From Bacteriovorax stolpii (GTDB lineage Bacteria; Bdellovibrionota; Bacteriovoracia; Bacteriovoracales; Bacteriovoracaceae), in the NCBI GenBank assembly GCA_945862475.1, contig CAMAYW010000108.1:1-7436 (forward strand): a stretch of DNA of 7,436 bases. Reading direction: 5' to 3'. Below, piece after piece: positions 6,180 to 7,436 of the stretch. Each line of letters starts with the position of its first letter. Position 1 is the stretch's first letter. The notes below the pieces were generated by a model that was given only the letters and a program-made list of their open reading frames with translations, searched no databases and was not told the DNA's origin. Both the position numbers and the translations under genes were made by a program.

Positions 6180-6197
6180 CTCTTTAGGAGATAGAAA

Positions 6198-7064
6198 ATG
6201 CTTTTTGATATAAAAAAAATTCTCGTTTGCACAGATCTTTCAGATTCATCAATTGAGACCCTCTTTCAATCTGAAGTATTAAGAAAGAGAATTAATTGCG
6301 AAATTCATGTGCTTTATGTTTGTGATGTCGGGTTAACAATTGACTTCGCCAATGAAGGATTCGCTAAAGAATCATTTTATGACATTGCAGTGAATGATAT
6401 CTTTATAAAGTTCGAATCTAAACTCAAATCTCAGATTAAGAAAGCTGGTTTGGAAGCTAAGCACTTTATTCTTGAGGGACAACCAGTAAAAACGATTAAC
6501 GATTTTATAATAAATGGAAAAAATAGATATGATCTACTTATCTTAGGGAAAGCTTCCCACAAAGGAGTGTGGCATCATTTTTTGGGTAGTGTCGCAAGAA
6601 AAATTGTTTCTGATACACCGATTCCTGTTCTTATCATTAAAAGAAATCTTGAATTTAATCTTATTTCTTGTTTCCTAGAAAGTTCTCGGCCGATTGATTG
6701 GATGGTTGCAACGGGTTTTGATTATTTTAGATTTTTACATTTTAAAAAAATTGAATTTGTATCCATTATGACTGATTTTCCAAAATTATTTCATGATGAG
6801 ATGGCAATACCTGAATTTTCTAAGTTTTTAGAGGATGAAATAAATTATATGATTCGGCAGGATGAAGATTATAAAATCCGAATAGATTCATTAAAAGAGC
6901 TACCTGTTGCAAAGCAATTATCAAAAATTATTGAGGAAGATAAGATCGACTTGGCGATTGTAAAAAGGAATAGGGGCAAAAAGTTGAATAAAAAATTTTT
7001 AGGATCAGAAACGCATAAACTTTTAGACTTAGATACTTGTAATATTCTAGTCATGCCTCTGTAA
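6198..7064 (+). CDS. Tandem-domain universal stress protein
   Basis: This 288-residue soluble protein has two UspA-like domains. The N-terminal one (about 5-148) starts with KKILVCTDLSDSS (6-18) and ends with the nucleotide-binding signature LGKASHKGVWHHFLGSVARKI (116-136), close to the G-x2-G-x9-G-S pattern, but the second Gly is Ser120. The C-terminal one (about 149-288) is degenerate: its first strand lacks the usual Asp, and only KKFLGSETHKLL (265-276) and the final strand NILVMPL are kept. ATP binding by the first domain is possible and by the second doubtful. AGGAG at 6186-6190 is 7 nt before the ATG. Such proteins often respond to hypoxia or growth arrest under CRP/FNR control, which fits the operator upstream. 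The exact function cannot be told from sequence. The gene looks more AT-rich than the urc operon by eye. Confidence 0.85.
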   Translation: MLFDIKKILVCTDLSDSSIETLFQSEVLRKRINCEIHVLYVCDVGLTIDFANEGFAKESFYDIAVNDIFIKFESKLKSQIKKAGLEAKHFILEGQPVKTINDFIINGKNRYDLLILGKASHKGVWHHFLGSVARKIVSDTPIPVLIIKRNLEFNLISCFLESSRPIDWMVATGFDYFRFLHFKKIEFVSIMTDFPKLFHDEMAIPEFSKFLEDEINYMIRQDEDYKIRIDSLKELPVAKQLSKIIEEDKIDLAIVKRNRGKKLNKKFLGSETHKLLDLDTCNILVMPL

Positions 7065-7066
7065 TT

Positions 7067-7075
7067 TGTTATAAT
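7067..7075 (+). promoter_or_regulatory. Extended -10 promoter of dctA
   Basis: TGTTATAAT is an exact extended -10 element (TGnTATAAT) starting 3 nt after the usp stop codon. The predicted start of transcription, 6 to 7 nt after the hexamer, falls at 7081-7082, which is the A of the dctA ATG. No clear -35 is present, which extended -10 promoters tolerate. Confidence 0.5.
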
Positions 7076-7081
7076 TGTCCT

Positions 7082-7436
7082 ATGAATATATTCAAAACCC
7101 TCTATATCCAAGTATTAATAGGTATTTTTTTTGGTGCACTTCTAGGTTACTTAAGACCTGATATTGCTGTTGAGATGAAAGTTCTTGGGGATAGTTTTAT
7201 ATCGCTTTTAAAAATGTTAGTAGGGCCTATTATTTTTTCAACTGTCGTTTTGGGGGTTACTCATTCTGGAGACATGAAAAAGGTCGGACGAGTGGGAGGC
7301 AAGGCCCTACTTTATTTTGAAACGGTTTCAAATTTTGCTCTCGCTCTTGGTTTGCTCGCTGTAAATGTGTTTAAGCCAGGGAAAGGATTTAATGTGGACC
7401 CAGCTACTCTTGATTCCTCTGTTGTTTCCAATTATA
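7082..7436 (+). CDS. dctA: C4-dicarboxylate:cation symporter DctA, 5' part
   Basis: The first 118 codons of a dicarboxylate/amino acid:cation symporter (DAACS/SDF family) are present; the gene runs off the window. The reading MNIFKTLYIQVLIGIFFG matches the start of DctA. Two hydrophobic segments are visible at about 9-24 and 41-62, a third at about 80-98, and DctA-like motifs KMLVGPIIFSTVV (46-58), ALLYFETVS (76-84) and FNVDPATLD (102-110) follow. The family takes up succinate, fumarate and malate with protons or sodium at the inner membrane. DctA is favoured over GltP by the NVDPATLD stretch. The ATG lacks a Shine-Dalgarno (TTGTCCT precedes it) and coincides with the predicted transcription start. 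It lies 17 nt after usp, so it could also be read from the usp promoter. Confidence 0.88.
   Translation, partial: MNIFKTLYIQVLIGIFFGALLGYLRPDIAVEMKVLGDSFISLLKMLVGPIIFSTVVLGVTHSGDMKKVGRVGGKALLYFETVSNFALALGLLAVNVFKPGKGFNVDPATLDSSVVSNY

Noticed and set aside
1..7436. CRISPR array, insertion sequence, tRNA, rRNA or phage genes
   Set aside because: No repeated spacer pattern, transposase, terminal repeats or structural RNA signature was seen on either strand.

Overview
The window carries a compact six-part layout from a fairly AT-rich bacterium. The DctA-type transporter, CRP/FNR regulator and universal stress protein point to a Gram-negative, proteobacteria-like organism. I cannot place the lineage from 7.4 kb; a Bdellovibrionota-type genome is only a guess.

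Layout: (1) 1-228 is a leader without a supportable gene. It holds a possible -10 box and a hairpin that covers the first ribosome binding site. (2) 229-5394 is a tightly packed plus-strand operon: a CoA-acylating malonate/methylmalonate semialdehyde dehydrogenase (mmsA type), a GTP-cyclohydrolase-II-like protein of the URC1 type, a DUF1688 protein (URC4 type), a uracil phosphoribosyltransferase (upp/URC6 type) and a uridine kinase (udk). Gaps are 4 to 10 nt or the genes overlap, and two stop codons lie inside the next gene's Shine-Dalgarno. (3) 5397-6050 is a convergent minus-strand CRP/FNR-family regulator whose stop is 2 nt from the udk stop. (4) 6198-7064 is a divergent plus-strand tandem universal-stress protein with a well-placed CRP/FNR-type operator. 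(5) From 7082 a C4-dicarboxylate transporter (dctA) runs off the end.

The main finding is the operon. URC1, URC4 and a uracil phosphoribosyltransferase are the signature of the URC pathway of uracil catabolism, known from the yeast Lachancea kluyveri and noted in bacteria. In that pathway uracil is first converted to UMP, ribosylurea is an intermediate, and the three-carbon part ends as malonate semialdehyde, which yeast Urc8 reduces to 3-hydroxypropionate. Here the operon begins with an MmsA-type dehydrogenase, so the three-carbon fragment is more likely oxidised to acetyl-CoA and CO2. Uridine kinase adds a second entry to UMP, from uridine. The proposed order is: uracil or uridine to UMP (Upp/Udk); UMP ring opening with release of a three-carbon unit (Urc1); cleavage of ribosylurea phosphate to urea and ribose phosphate (Urc4); malonate semialdehyde to acetyl-CoA (MmsA). 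The steps assigned to Urc1 and Urc4 are inference. No urease, urea amidolyase or uracil permease is in the window.

The second block looks like a separate stress or respiration-linked unit, in which the CRP/FNR protein probably controls the adjacent usp gene and perhaps itself. The dctA start has no Shine-Dalgarno and sits exactly where an extended -10 promoter would start transcription, which suggests a leaderless mRNA.
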